This document shows, one piece after another, positions 43,764-50,465 of a stretch of 64,000 nucleotides of DNA. This DNA comes from Alteromonadaceae bacterium 2753L.S.0a.02 (GTDB taxonomy: Bacteria; Pseudomonadota; Gammaproteobacteria; Pseudomonadales; Cellvibrionaceae). Position numbers and translations under genes: made by a program. Where the stretch lies: the NCBI GenBank assembly GCA_007827375.1, contig VISH01000002.1:1823001-1887000 (forward strand), in the 5' to 3' direction. Every line of letters begins with the position of its first letter. Within the stretch, counting starts at the first letter, position 1. The notes below the pieces were generated by a model. The model was not told the origin of the DNA. It made no database searches and saw only the letters and a program-made list of their open reading frames with translations.

Positions 43764-43958
43764 ATGCCAAAAGCTAAAGTACACAGCGGTGCAGCCAAGC
43801 GGTTTAAAAAAACTGCGTCTGGCTATAAGCACAAACACGCTTTCAAGAGCCACATCCTCACCAAAATGACTACCAAGCGTAAGCGTCAGCTGCGCGGTAC
43901 CAGTACCTTAAATGCGGCTGATGTACCATCGGTAGATCGTATGTTGCGCGCCAAGTAA
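43764..43958 (+). CDS. rpmI: 50S ribosomal protein L35
   Basis: A 64-residue basic protein with the L35 sequence pattern (MPKAKVHSGAAKRFKKTASG, then HILTKMTTKRKRQLRG and DVPSVDRMLRAK). The ATG at 43764 is preceded by TTGGAGAAGTAAA; earlier in-frame starts are rejected. In E. coli this operon is autoregulated by L20 binding the leader; the 150 bases before rpmI could hold such a leader, and an extended -10-like TGCGATAAT lies at 43673-43681, but structure was not confirmed. Confidence 0.97.
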   Translation: MPKAKVHSGAAKRFKKTASGYKHKHAFKSHILTKMTTKRKRQLRGTSTLNAADVPSVDRMLRAK

Positions 43959-43994
43959 TTGGCCCCACTTAATTTTGAATAGAGAGGAATTATC

Positions 43995-44354
43995 ATGGCT
44001 CGTGTAAAACGTGGAGTCGTGGCGCGCCGCAGCCACAAGAAAGTTTTAAAAGCAGCAAAAGGTTACTACGGAGCGCGTTCGCGCGTATTTCGTGTAGCCA
44101 AACAAGCCGTAATCAAGGCTGGTCAATACGCTTATCGCGATCGTCGCGCTAAAAAGCGCAATTTCCGTGCTTTGTGGATTACCCGTATCAACGCGCAGTC
44201 TCGTGCCGAAGGTATGAGCTACAGCCGTCTGATCGCTGGCTTGAAGAAGGCAGACATTTCTTTGGATCGTCGCGTATTGGCCGATATCGCCATTCACGAC
44301 AAGCCTGCATTTGCCGCAATTGTTGCAAAGGCGAAAGAAGCGCTGGCTGCTTGA
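43995..44354 (+). CDS. rplT: 50S ribosomal protein L20
   Basis: A 119-residue protein with the full L20 pattern (MARVKRGVVARRSHKKVLK, GYYGARSRVFRVAKQAVIKA, YRDRRAKKRNFRALWITRIN, and the C-terminal ISLDRRVLADIAIHDKPAF). It binds 23S rRNA early in assembly and commonly represses its own operon. It lies 36 bases after rpmI with an AGAGAGGA ribosome site. A strong intrinsic terminator follows. Confidence 0.98.
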   Translation: MARVKRGVVARRSHKKVLKAAKGYYGARSRVFRVAKQAVIKAGQYAYRDRRAKKRNFRALWITRINAQSRAEGMSYSRLIAGLKKADISLDRRVLADIAIHDKPAFAAIVAKAKEALAA

Positions 44355-44395
44355 TCAAAATCATTGGTTCGCCAGTGAGTTTGTAAAACAATCAT

Positions 44396-44431
44396 AAAGG
44401 GAAGCGCTCCGGCGCTTCCCTTTATTTTTTT
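44396..44431 (+). terminator. Intrinsic terminator after rplT (possible pheS attenuator)
   Basis: AAAGGGAAGCGC, loop tccg and GCGCTTCCCTTT form a perfect 12-bp stem followed by ATTTTTTTT. It lies 42 bases before pheS. In enterics a terminator here is part of pheST attenuation, but no Phe-rich leader peptide is visible. Confidence 0.9.
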
Positions 44432-44472
44432 AGCGCAAGAAAATTTTAAAAAAGCTAAGCCAAAATACCATT

Positions 44473-45462
44473 ATGGAAAACCTCGAAGCATTAACAGAAG
44501 AAGCGCTTACTCTGGTGGCTAAAGCCGGCGATCTCGCCGCACTCGATAGTGTCCGTGTGAACTATCTCGGCAAAAAAGGCCACCTCACAGCGCTGCGAAA
44601 AAGTCTGGGGAAACTCAGCGCTGAAGAACGCCCCGCTGCAGGCGCAAAAATTAATGAAGCCGTAGGCCGCGTGCAAGATGGGATTAATGAATCCAAGCAA
44701 GCGCTCGAAAAAGCCGCCATCAACGCCAAGCTCGCCTCGGAAACGATCGACGTCACCCTTGAAGGCCGCCGCAACGAAGCCGGCAGTGTGCACCCGGTTA
44801 GCCGCACACTGGAGCGCATAGAACGCATATTTGCCAGTGTTGGTTATAAGGTCGAGCAGGGTCCTGAAATTGAAGACAACTACCACAACTTCGACGCGTT
44901 GAATATTCCAGCGCATCACCCCGCTCGGGCCATGCACGATACCTTTTATATTGACGACAACCGTGTGCTGCGTACCCACACCTCGCCAGTGCAGGTGCGT
45001 ACCATGGAAAATCAACAGCCGCCGATTTATATCATATGCCCCGGCCGAGTGTACCGCTGCGACTCCGATCAAACCCACACCCCGATGTTCCATCAGGTAG
45101 AAGGTTTGGCGGTTGATACAAACGTGAGCTTTGCAGATCTCAAAGGCACCATCGTGCAGTTTTTACGGGTGTTCTTCGAAAACGAAGACCTGGAAGTACG
45201 CTTCCGCCCGAGCTTCTTCCCCTTCACTGAACCGTCCGCAGAATTTGATATTCAGTGGGCCGCCAGCAAAACCGGCTGGCTCGAAGTGGGAGGCTGCGGC
45301 ATGGTGCACCCCAACGTACTCACTGCCAGCGGTGTCGATCCGAAGCAATACACCGGCTTCGCATTTGGTCTGGGAGTTGAGCGTTTAGCGATGTTGCGTT
45401 ACGGGGTAAACGACTTGCGCTTGTTCTTTGAAAATGATCTCGATTTTCTTAATCAGTTTTAA
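44473..45462 (+). CDS. pheS: Phenylalanyl-tRNA synthetase alpha subunit
   Basis: A 329-residue PheS with an N-terminal coiled coil (~1-85) and class II core: HPVSRTLERIERIFASVGY, EIEDNYHNFDALNIPAHHPAR, RTHTSPVQVRTM, MFHQVEGLAVD, RFRPSFFPFTEPSAEFDI and FAFGLGVERLAMLRYG. It forms the alpha2-beta2 enzyme with PheT. The stop TAA (45460-45462) is at the exact centre of a 32-bp perfect palindrome, and a 240-bp insert of hairpins separates it from pheT, which is normally adjacent. Confidence 0.97.
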   Translation: MENLEALTEEALTLVAKAGDLAALDSVRVNYLGKKGHLTALRKSLGKLSAEERPAAGAKINEAVGRVQDGINESKQALEKAAINAKLASETIDVTLEGRRNEAGSVHPVSRTLERIERIFASVGYKVEQGPEIEDNYHNFDALNIPAHHPARAMHDTFYIDDNRVLRTHTSPVQVRTMENQQPPIYIICPGRVYRCDSDQTHTPMFHQVEGLAVDTNVSFADLKGTIVQFLRVFFENEDLEVRFRPSFFPFTEPSAEFDIQWAASKTGWLEVGGCGMVHPNVLTASGVDPKQYTGFAFGLGVERLAMLRYGVNDLRLFFENDLDFLNQF

Positions 45463-45476
45463 AACTGATTAAGAAA
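45445..45476. repeat. Perfect 32-bp palindrome centred on the pheS stop codon
   Basis: TTTCTTAATCAGTTTT (45445-45460) is followed immediately by its exact reverse complement (45461-45476) with no loop. The last 16 bases before the axis are pheS coding sequence. It is followed by a family A hairpin array. Confidence 0.95.
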
Positions 45477-45478
45477 GG

Positions 45479-45620
45479 ATCGGCCGCGAAGCGGCCTGCT
45501 GGGAACGCCGCTAGAAGCGGCTTCTGGGAATCTGTTCTACCTAGAAGGGCGAAGCCCGTTCCCAGTAGCCACCGAAGGTAGCAAACCCAGCAGCGAGCGG
45601 AGCTCGCGTTCCGGCGTGTA
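45479..45620. repeat. Hairpin array, family A (locus 5, between pheS and pheT)
   Basis: Units include CGGCCGcgaaGCGGCC, CCGCtagaaGCGG, GGCgaaGCCC, CCACCgaaGGT and CGAGCggaGCTCG. The left linkers read CTGGGAACG and CTTCTGGGAA, the right ones GTTCCCAGTAG, CCCAGCAG and GCGTTCC; left and right can pair across the array. Confidence 0.85.
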
Positions 45621-45702
45621 ATGTGAGCCAAGCTCCGACAACAGACAATACCAATTTCGAAGTGGAAACTAGAATCCACGAACAAAAGAGCCAAAGAAAA
45701 AA

Positions 45703-48087
45703 ATGAAATTCAGCGAATCCTGGTTAAGAACCTGGGTAAACCCCAGTATCAGCACCGAACAACTGGTTGATCAGCTCACCATGGCTGGTTTGGAAGTGGA
45801 TGGCGTGGAGGCTGTTGCTGGAAATTTTAAGAATGTGGTAGTGGGGGAAATTCTCGAAGTGGCACAGCACCCCGATGCCGATAAATTGCGGGTATGCCAG
45901 GTGGCGGGTGCGCCGGATGGAGCCAGGCAAGTCGTGTGTGGCGCGCCTAACGCACGTGTCGGCATAAAAATACCGTTTGCGCTGGTTGGCGCGGAATTGC
46001 CACCGGGTGAAGATGGCAAAGTATTCAAAATTAAAAAAGCCAAGCTTCGTGGTGTTGAGTCGTTAGGTATGTTGTGCGGCGAAACTGAATTGCAGGTGGG
46101 CGATGACGATTCCGGGTTGATGGAATTGGCCGCTGATGCCACAGTCGGCATGGATTTTCGAGAGTATTTAGATCTTAACGATACTTTGATTGAAGTAGAC
46201 CTTACCCCCAATCGCAGCGATTGTTTAAGCCTTAAAGGCATCGCCCGGGAAGTGGGCGTTTTAAATCGTTGTGATGTTAACTATCCTGAAATTAAAGCGA
46301 TTGCGCCGCAAATTGATGACACCTTTGCTGTTTCGCTTGAACCCGGTGCTGGCTGCTCCCGCTATGCCGGTCGGGTGATTAAGGGGGTGGATGTCTCCAA
46401 GCCGAGCCCCTTGTGGATGGTGGAACGCTTGCGCCGTAGCGGCATTCGCTCCATTGATGCCATTGTGGATGTGACCAACTACATTCTGCTGGAACTCGGG
46501 CAGCCAATGCATGCTTTCGATCTCAGTAAATTGCAGGGTGGCATCCAGGCCCGAAAAGCTCAATCCGGCGAAAAATTGGTGTTGCTCGATGGCCAGGAAG
46601 TTGAGTTAAGCGGCGAAACCTTAGTTATCGCTGATTCCAACGGACCCGTGGCGATGGCGGGCATCATGGGTGGTGAACCCACCTCAGTGACTGAATCCAC
46701 GCAGGATATCTTTCTGGAAAGCGCATTTTTCGCGCCAATTGCCATCTCCGGCCGGGCGCGCTCCTACGGCTTGCACACCGACTCATCGCACCGCTTCGAG
46801 CGCGGTGTGGATTATGAAGGCGCAATCGCTGCGATTGAGCGAGCCACGCAACTATTGCTTGATATCGTTGGGGGCCAACCCGGCCCTGTTGTGTGTCAAG
46901 AACTCAAAGAAGAATTACCTTCAAAAGCCAGTGTGACTCTGAATCGCGCACGCATTGAGCAGGGGCTGGGTTTTGCAATTCCCGATAACGAGGTGGTGGA
47001 TATCATCACGCGTTTAGGATTGCTACAGGAGAGTAGCGATGCCGATAGCTGGCGCTTCTCCGTGTCGAGTTACCGTTTCGATATCTCCATCGAAGAAGAC
47101 CTCCTCGAAGAATTGGCGCGTATCTACGGCTACAACAACCTTCCTAGCACCACGATGCGTATTGGGGCTGATTTGCCTTTGATCACGGAAGAGCAATTAC
47201 CCGAAGACCGTATTGCGCGTCAACTTGTTGGTCGGGGCTATCAAGAGGCAATAACGTATAGTTTTATCGATCCCAAATTACACAAGATTTTCGAAGGTGG
47301 GGAAGCCGTTGAACTACTCAACCCCATCAGCGCCGAAATGAGCTTGATGCGCACCTCGCTGGTACCCGGTTTGGTGGACACCCTGGTAAGAAACCTCAAC
47401 CGCCAACATACCCGGGTACGCCTATTCGAAAAGGGCTTGAGATTTGTGCCAACCGAGGTTGGTTTGCAGCAAACTCCAGGCCTGTGCGGATTACTCTATG
47501 GTCCGCGATTTGAGCCTTGTTGGTCTGCAGAGAAGGGCGATGTGGATTTCTACGATCTTAAAGGTGACCTCGAATCCTTGTTAGCTCTGGGTGGTCAATT
47601 GGCGGAGTTTTTGCCCAGTCAGCGCACGGCCATGCACCCCGGTCAATGTGCTGATGTAGTGGTTAATGGCGAGGTGGCAGGGTATATCGCGGCTGTTCAT
47701 CCCGCAGTTCAAAAGGCCTTGGATGTGCCGAAACCCATTTATGTATTTGAATTGGACCTCGCTGCCATTCTGGCCGCCAAAGCACCCACATTTACGCCGC
47801 TCTCGAAATTCCCTGGGGTCAGTCGCGATTTGGCCATCGTCGTTGATAAGAACGTCAATAGTGCTAACCTTGAAAAAGAAATTCGAAGTAATGCAGGCGA
47901 TTACTTGAAGAAGTTAAAGGTTTTTGACGTTTATAGCGGCGAAGGCATTGATCCTAAAAGAAAAAGTCTTGCATTTAGCTTGACCTTTCAGCATCCTTCA
48001 CGCACTCTTAATGAAGACGAAATCAACGGTGCAGTCGCAGCAATCGTTAAGCGACTTGAGGATACATTTGATGCCAACCTCCGATAA
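45703..48087 (+). CDS. pheT: Phenylalanyl-tRNA synthetase beta subunit
   Basis: A 794-residue PheT of normal bacterial length: N-terminal EMAP/OB tRNA-binding domain (residues ~40-150, AQHPDADKLRVCQV), B3/B4 editing domain, B5 domains and the class II-like core, ending with an FDX-ACB anticodon-binding domain (FPGVSRDLAIVVDKNV at ~700). Motif HTDSSHRFERGVD is typical of bacterial PheT. It starts after a 240-bp spacer of hairpins and overlaps ihfA by 17 bases, so it is translationally coupled to IHF alpha. Confidence 0.96.
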   Translation: MKFSESWLRTWVNPSISTEQLVDQLTMAGLEVDGVEAVAGNFKNVVVGEILEVAQHPDADKLRVCQVAGAPDGARQVVCGAPNARVGIKIPFALVGAELPPGEDGKVFKIKKAKLRGVESLGMLCGETELQVGDDDSGLMELAADATVGMDFREYLDLNDTLIEVDLTPNRSDCLSLKGIAREVGVLNRCDVNYPEIKAIAPQIDDTFAVSLEPGAGCSRYAGRVIKGVDVSKPSPLWMVERLRRSGIRSIDAIVDVTNYILLELGQPMHAFDLSKLQGGIQARKAQSGEKLVLLDGQEVELSGETLVIADSNGPVAMAGIMGGEPTSVTESTQDIFLESAFFAPIAISGRARSYGLHTDSSHRFERGVDYEGAIAAIERATQLLLDIVGGQPGPVVCQELKEELPSKASVTLNRARIEQGLGFAIPDNEVVDIITRLGLLQESSDADSWRFSVSSYRFDISIEEDLLEELARIYGYNNLPSTTMRIGADLPLITEEQLPEDRIARQLVGRGYQEAITYSFIDPKLHKIFEGGEAVELLNPISAEMSLMRTSLVPGLVDTLVRNLNRQHTRVRLFEKGLRFVPTEVGLQQTPGLCGLLYGPRFEPCWSAEKGDVDFYDLKGDLESLLALGGQLAEFLPSQRTAMHPGQCADVVVNGEVAGYIAAVHPAVQKALDVPKPIYVFELDLAAILAAKAPTFTPLSKFPGVSRDLAIVVDKNVNSANLEKEIRSNAGDYLKKLKVFDVYSGEGIDPKRKSLAFSLTFQHPSRTLNEDEINGAVAAIVKRLEDTFDANLR

Positions 48088-48394
48088 TGGCTCAAAAGAA
48101 TCGTTAACAAAGGCCGATTTGGCCGAGAATCTCTACGAGGAACTGGGCTTCAACAAGCGTGAAGCCAAGGAGCTTGTAGAGTACTTCTTTGAAGAAATTC
48201 GCAACGCCCTGGAAAACAATGAACAGGTCAAGTTAAGCGGCTTCGGAAACTTTGATTTGCGCGACAAAAAACAAAGACCGGGAAGAAATCCCAAAACCGG
48301 TGAAGAGATTCCTATCACCGCGAGAAGAGTGGTAACATTTCGCCCAGGTCAAAAACTAAAGGCACGAGTCGAAGCGTATGCTGGAACCGAGTAA
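48071..48394 (+). CDS. ihfA: Integration host factor subunit alpha
   Basis: A 107-residue DNA-bending protein with the DNABII pattern: LTKADLAENLYEELGFNKR, ELVEYFFEEIRNALENNEQ, LSGFGNFDLRDKKQRPGRNP and ARRVVTFRPGQKLKARVE. The Pro of the RPGRNPKTGEEIPI arm that kinks DNA is present. The ATG at 48071 overlaps the pheT end; a longer reading from 48011 would lie inside pheT. With IHF beta it bends DNA in recombination and transcription. pheT-ihfA adjacency is the standard gammaproteobacterial order. Confidence 0.95.
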   Translation: MPTSDNGSKESLTKADLAENLYEELGFNKREAKELVEYFFEEIRNALENNEQVKLSGFGNFDLRDKKQRPGRNPKTGEEIPITARRVVTFRPGQKLKARVEAYAGTE

Positions 48395-48731
48395 TAACGA
48401 CGAATTACCCGTTATCCCTGGCAAGCGCTACTTCACCATAGGAGAAGTGAGCGAATTGTGTGCGGTCAAACCGCACGTACTGCGTTATTGGGAGCAGGAA
48501 TTTCCCCAGCTCAAACCCGTAAAACGTCGTGGCAACCGCCGCTACTACCAGCGTTCCGACGTACTCACCATTCGCCAAATTCGTTCACTGCTCTACGACC
48601 AGGGTTTCACCATTGGTGGTGCCCGACAACAAATGACCAGTGACGCCAAGCCCGAGGAAGCCAGTATGGCCGATATCGTGCAAGATATGATCAAAGAGCT
48701 AGAGCAAGTTCTGGAAGTGCTCAAGGCCTGA
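48378..48731 (+). CDS. MerR family transcriptional regulator (ihfA-linked)
   Basis: A 117-residue protein with a MerR-type winged helix: RYFTIGEVSELCAVKPHVLR, YWEQEFPQLKPVKRRGNRRY and DVLTIRQIRSLLYDQGFTI. The C-terminal ~40 residues are a coiled-coil dimerisation helix without Cys ligands, so it is not a metal sensor. This small MerR protein is found next to ihfA in many gammaproteobacteria; its regulon is not established. It overlaps ihfA by 17 bases and is the last gene before tRNA-Pro. Confidence 0.9.
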   Translation: MLEPSNNDELPVIPGKRYFTIGEVSELCAVKPHVLRYWEQEFPQLKPVKRRGNRRYYQRSDVLTIRQIRSLLYDQGFTIGGARQQMTSDAKPEEASMADIVQDMIKELEQVLEVLKA

Positions 48732-48760
48732 TCATCTGGGCGTTTCAGAGCAATTACCAC

Positions 48761-48788
48761 TTGCATAAAGCTCCTCAATCCGTATGAT
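48761..48788 (+). promoter_or_regulatory. tRNA-Pro promoter
   Basis: TTGCAT (48761-48766) and TATGAT (48783-48788) are 16 bases apart, 33 bases upstream of the tRNA. Confidence 0.65.
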
Positions 48789-48821
48789 GTGCGCCTCGCT
48801 TTAGTAAGCACGCAAAGATTT

Positions 48822-48898
48822 CGGAGTGTAGCGCAGCCTGGTAGCGCACCACACTGGGGGTGTGGTGGTCGTCGGTTCAAATCCGGCCACTCCGACCA
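48822..48898 (+). tRNA. tRNA-Pro (anticodon GGG)
   Basis: A 77-base cloverleaf: acceptor CGGAGTG/CACTCCG, D arm GCGCAGCCTGGTAGCGC, anticodon stem CACAC/GTGTG around TGGGGG (anticodon GGG), T arm GTCGGTTCAAATCCGGC and encoded CCA. Its last 17 bases are duplicated 173 bp downstream. Confidence 0.95.
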
Positions 48899-49015
48899 AC
48901 ATAAAAAGACCGCCCGTGTGGCGGTTTTTTTATGTTGGCCTGTAGAGCTGAGGTGCGAATGGGAATACGCCTCGGTTCACAAAATTGCCTGGAGCAATTT
49001 TGGACGCCCGCAGGG
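48882..49015 (+). repeat. Direct repeat including tRNA-Pro 3' end, copy 1 (134 bp)
   Basis: Starts at tccggccactccgacca in the tRNA T arm and runs through the terminator and the hairpin AAAATTGCctggaGCAATTTT to cgcccgcaggg. It is repeated without visible change at 49055-49188. Confidence 0.92.
48896..48938 (+). terminator. Terminator fused to the tRNA-Pro 3' end
   Basis: CCAACATAAAAA starts in the tRNA CCA end and pairs with TTTTTATGTTGG (48927-48938); inside, ACCGCC (48909-48914) pairs with GGCGGT (48920-48925) followed by a T run. A copy lies 173 bp downstream at 49069-49111. Confidence 0.85.
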
Positions 49016-49290
49016 GCGCCCGAAGGGTGGCGGCCAAGGATGGCCGCCATCAATTCCGGCCACTCCGACCAACATAAAAAGACCGCCCGTGTGGCGGTTT
49101 TTTTATGTTGGCCTGTAGAGCTGAGGTGCGAATGGGAATACGCCTCGGTTCACAAAATTGCCTGGAGCAATTTTGGACGCCCGCAGGGTGACATCATGGA
49201 AGCCGCCATCACAAAATCGTCAGGAACGATTTTGGACGCCCGAAGGGGCGCCCGCAGGGTGGTGGCCAAGGATGGCCACCATCAATTCCC
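48976..49290. repeat. Hairpin array, family B (after tRNA-Pro)
   Basis: Alternating hairpins with constant linkers (gacgcccgcaggggcgcccg). Stem versions AAAATTGCctggaGCAATTTT (48981) and AAAATCGTcaggaACGATTTT (49213) differ by paired changes, as do TGGCGGCCAaggaTGGCCGCCA (49028) and TGGTGGCCAaggaTGGCCACCA (49260). Covariation supports folded structure. Confidence 0.82.
49055..49188 (+). repeat. Direct repeat including tRNA-Pro 3' end, copy 2 (134 bp)
   Basis: Offset of 173 bp from copy 1. It contains a partial tRNA-Pro T arm and acceptor end that cannot form a tRNA by itself, and a second terminator. Confidence 0.92.
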
Positions 49291-49732
49291 GCCGCTTGCA
49301 GGAACAGACGATTGCTCCACGCTAACGTCCAAGCTTCGATTCACGGCGCTTTGTCTTTCGCATGCAGGCCGCGGGAATGGGCATCTATTACCACAGCGGT
49401 TGATATCCCTCGAATCGATTTTTTGACTTTATCAAATAAAATTTAAAACGCACTTGCTTAAAGAAAAGATGGCACCTCGTTAGAAACTCTACCAATCAAG
49501 TTTTACGTGAGGTCACCAAAGGTAATGTTTTACCGCCCAATTGATCCGTAAACTTTGCGCTGTGCGAATTAATGTTGCTACAGACCTCATATTGTTGTTG
49601 GCGCTCTTCGGTGTTTGTAATCGTAGCTAGCCTCTTTTAGATCCCCTCCGATGGTGAAAAAATAAACATGGCACAGACTATGCTGTAACGGTTACATCGA
49701 CAAAAAAATGTCACCAGATCTGGAGGCCACAC
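49291..49732. other. Intergenic region upstream of the SPOR-domain gene
   Basis: No protein or RNA gene is supported. Composition becomes A/T-rich near 49420-49500. It should contain the promoter of the SPOR gene; no convincing -35/-10 pair was chosen. Confidence 0.4.
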
Positions 49733-50272
49733 ATGGAGTCGCTTAATCTCAACAAGTCTGATTTGAAGTATTTGCTAGTGCTTATAGCCTTTGCGCCTGT
49801 ACTTAGCTTCATCGGGGGAGCGGGTTTTACATTGATTGTCAATTCAGTTGGCCAACAACCGCAAAATCCGCTTGCGGTGACGGAGTTGGCTCCTTCTATT
49901 GCGGTGGCATCCGCAATTGAAGCTGAGCCTTTGGAGATAGTCTCTACAGAGCCTGTTGAGGTGCTGGAGCCTGTTTCCGAAGTGGTACAACGCGATTCTT
50001 TAGAGCAGCAGTACATTGTGCAAGCGGGTGTATTTTCTAGTCGGAAAAATGCGCGCAACATGGTAGACAAACTTCGGGAATTACAGCTTACTGCACAGGT
50101 GATTCGCGAGCCGAGCGACGGGTACACGATGTATAGGGTAATTCTCGGCGCTTTCGCATCTCCTGACAGGGCGAATGATTACTCAGAAAAAATTAAACAT
50201 TCTCATCAGTTACCGCTTTATGTGACCGTAACCGATTCAATGCTGCCTCTACTTAATATTGCAGCGCTTTAA
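49733..50272 (+). CDS. SPOR-domain membrane protein
   Basis: A 179-residue bitopic protein: short cytoplasmic N terminus, one membrane helix (YLLVLIAFAPVLSFIGGAGF, residues ~13-36), an acidic linker, and a C-terminal SPOR domain (~95-172; EQQYIVQAGVFSSRKNARNM, then YTMYRVILGAFASPDRANDY). SPOR domains bind denuded septal peptidoglycan, so the protein may act at division sites. An upstream GGAGG is part of tctggaggccacacATG. It stands alone, convergent with the PKS operon across a hairpin terminator. Confidence 0.85.
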   Translation: MESLNLNKSDLKYLLVLIAFAPVLSFIGGAGFTLIVNSVGQQPQNPLAVTELAPSIAVASAIEAEPLEIVSTEPVEVLEPVSEVVQRDSLEQQYIVQAGVFSSRKNARNMVDKLRELQLTAQVIREPSDGYTMYRVILGAFASPDRANDYSEKIKHSHQLPLYVTVTDSMLPLLNIAAL

Positions 50273-50331
50273 TTTAATAATCTTTTTAATTAATGCGTTA
50301 GAAAGAAAGGTTTTGTTCGAATGCAATAAAC

Positions 50332-50394
50332 CCAACGAGGGCGCTATTAACTCTAGGCTTTATATACTGGGTTAATAGCGCCCTTGTTGGTTTT
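50332..50394. terminator. Bidirectional terminator between SPOR gene and PKS operon
   Basis: CCAACGAGGGCGCTATTAAC (50332-50351) pairs with GTTAATAGCGCCCTTGTTGG (50371-50390), 20 positions with one G-T pair, followed by TTTT on the plus strand and preceded by an A-rich run for the minus strand. Confidence 0.85.
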
Positions 50395-50465
50395 GTTAAT
50401 GATAATAAGCCGACGCAAATTGAGGCTCCGCTAAGAAAGCCGCGCTGAGAGGCGGCTTCAGCGCG

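Noticed and set aside
44355..44472. Phe leader peptide for pheST attenuation
   Set aside because: No short open frame rich in Phe codons precedes the terminator at 44396.
41187..45093. Large antisense open frames across thrS, infC, rplT and pheS
   Set aside because: They are shadows of highly conserved housekeeping genes.
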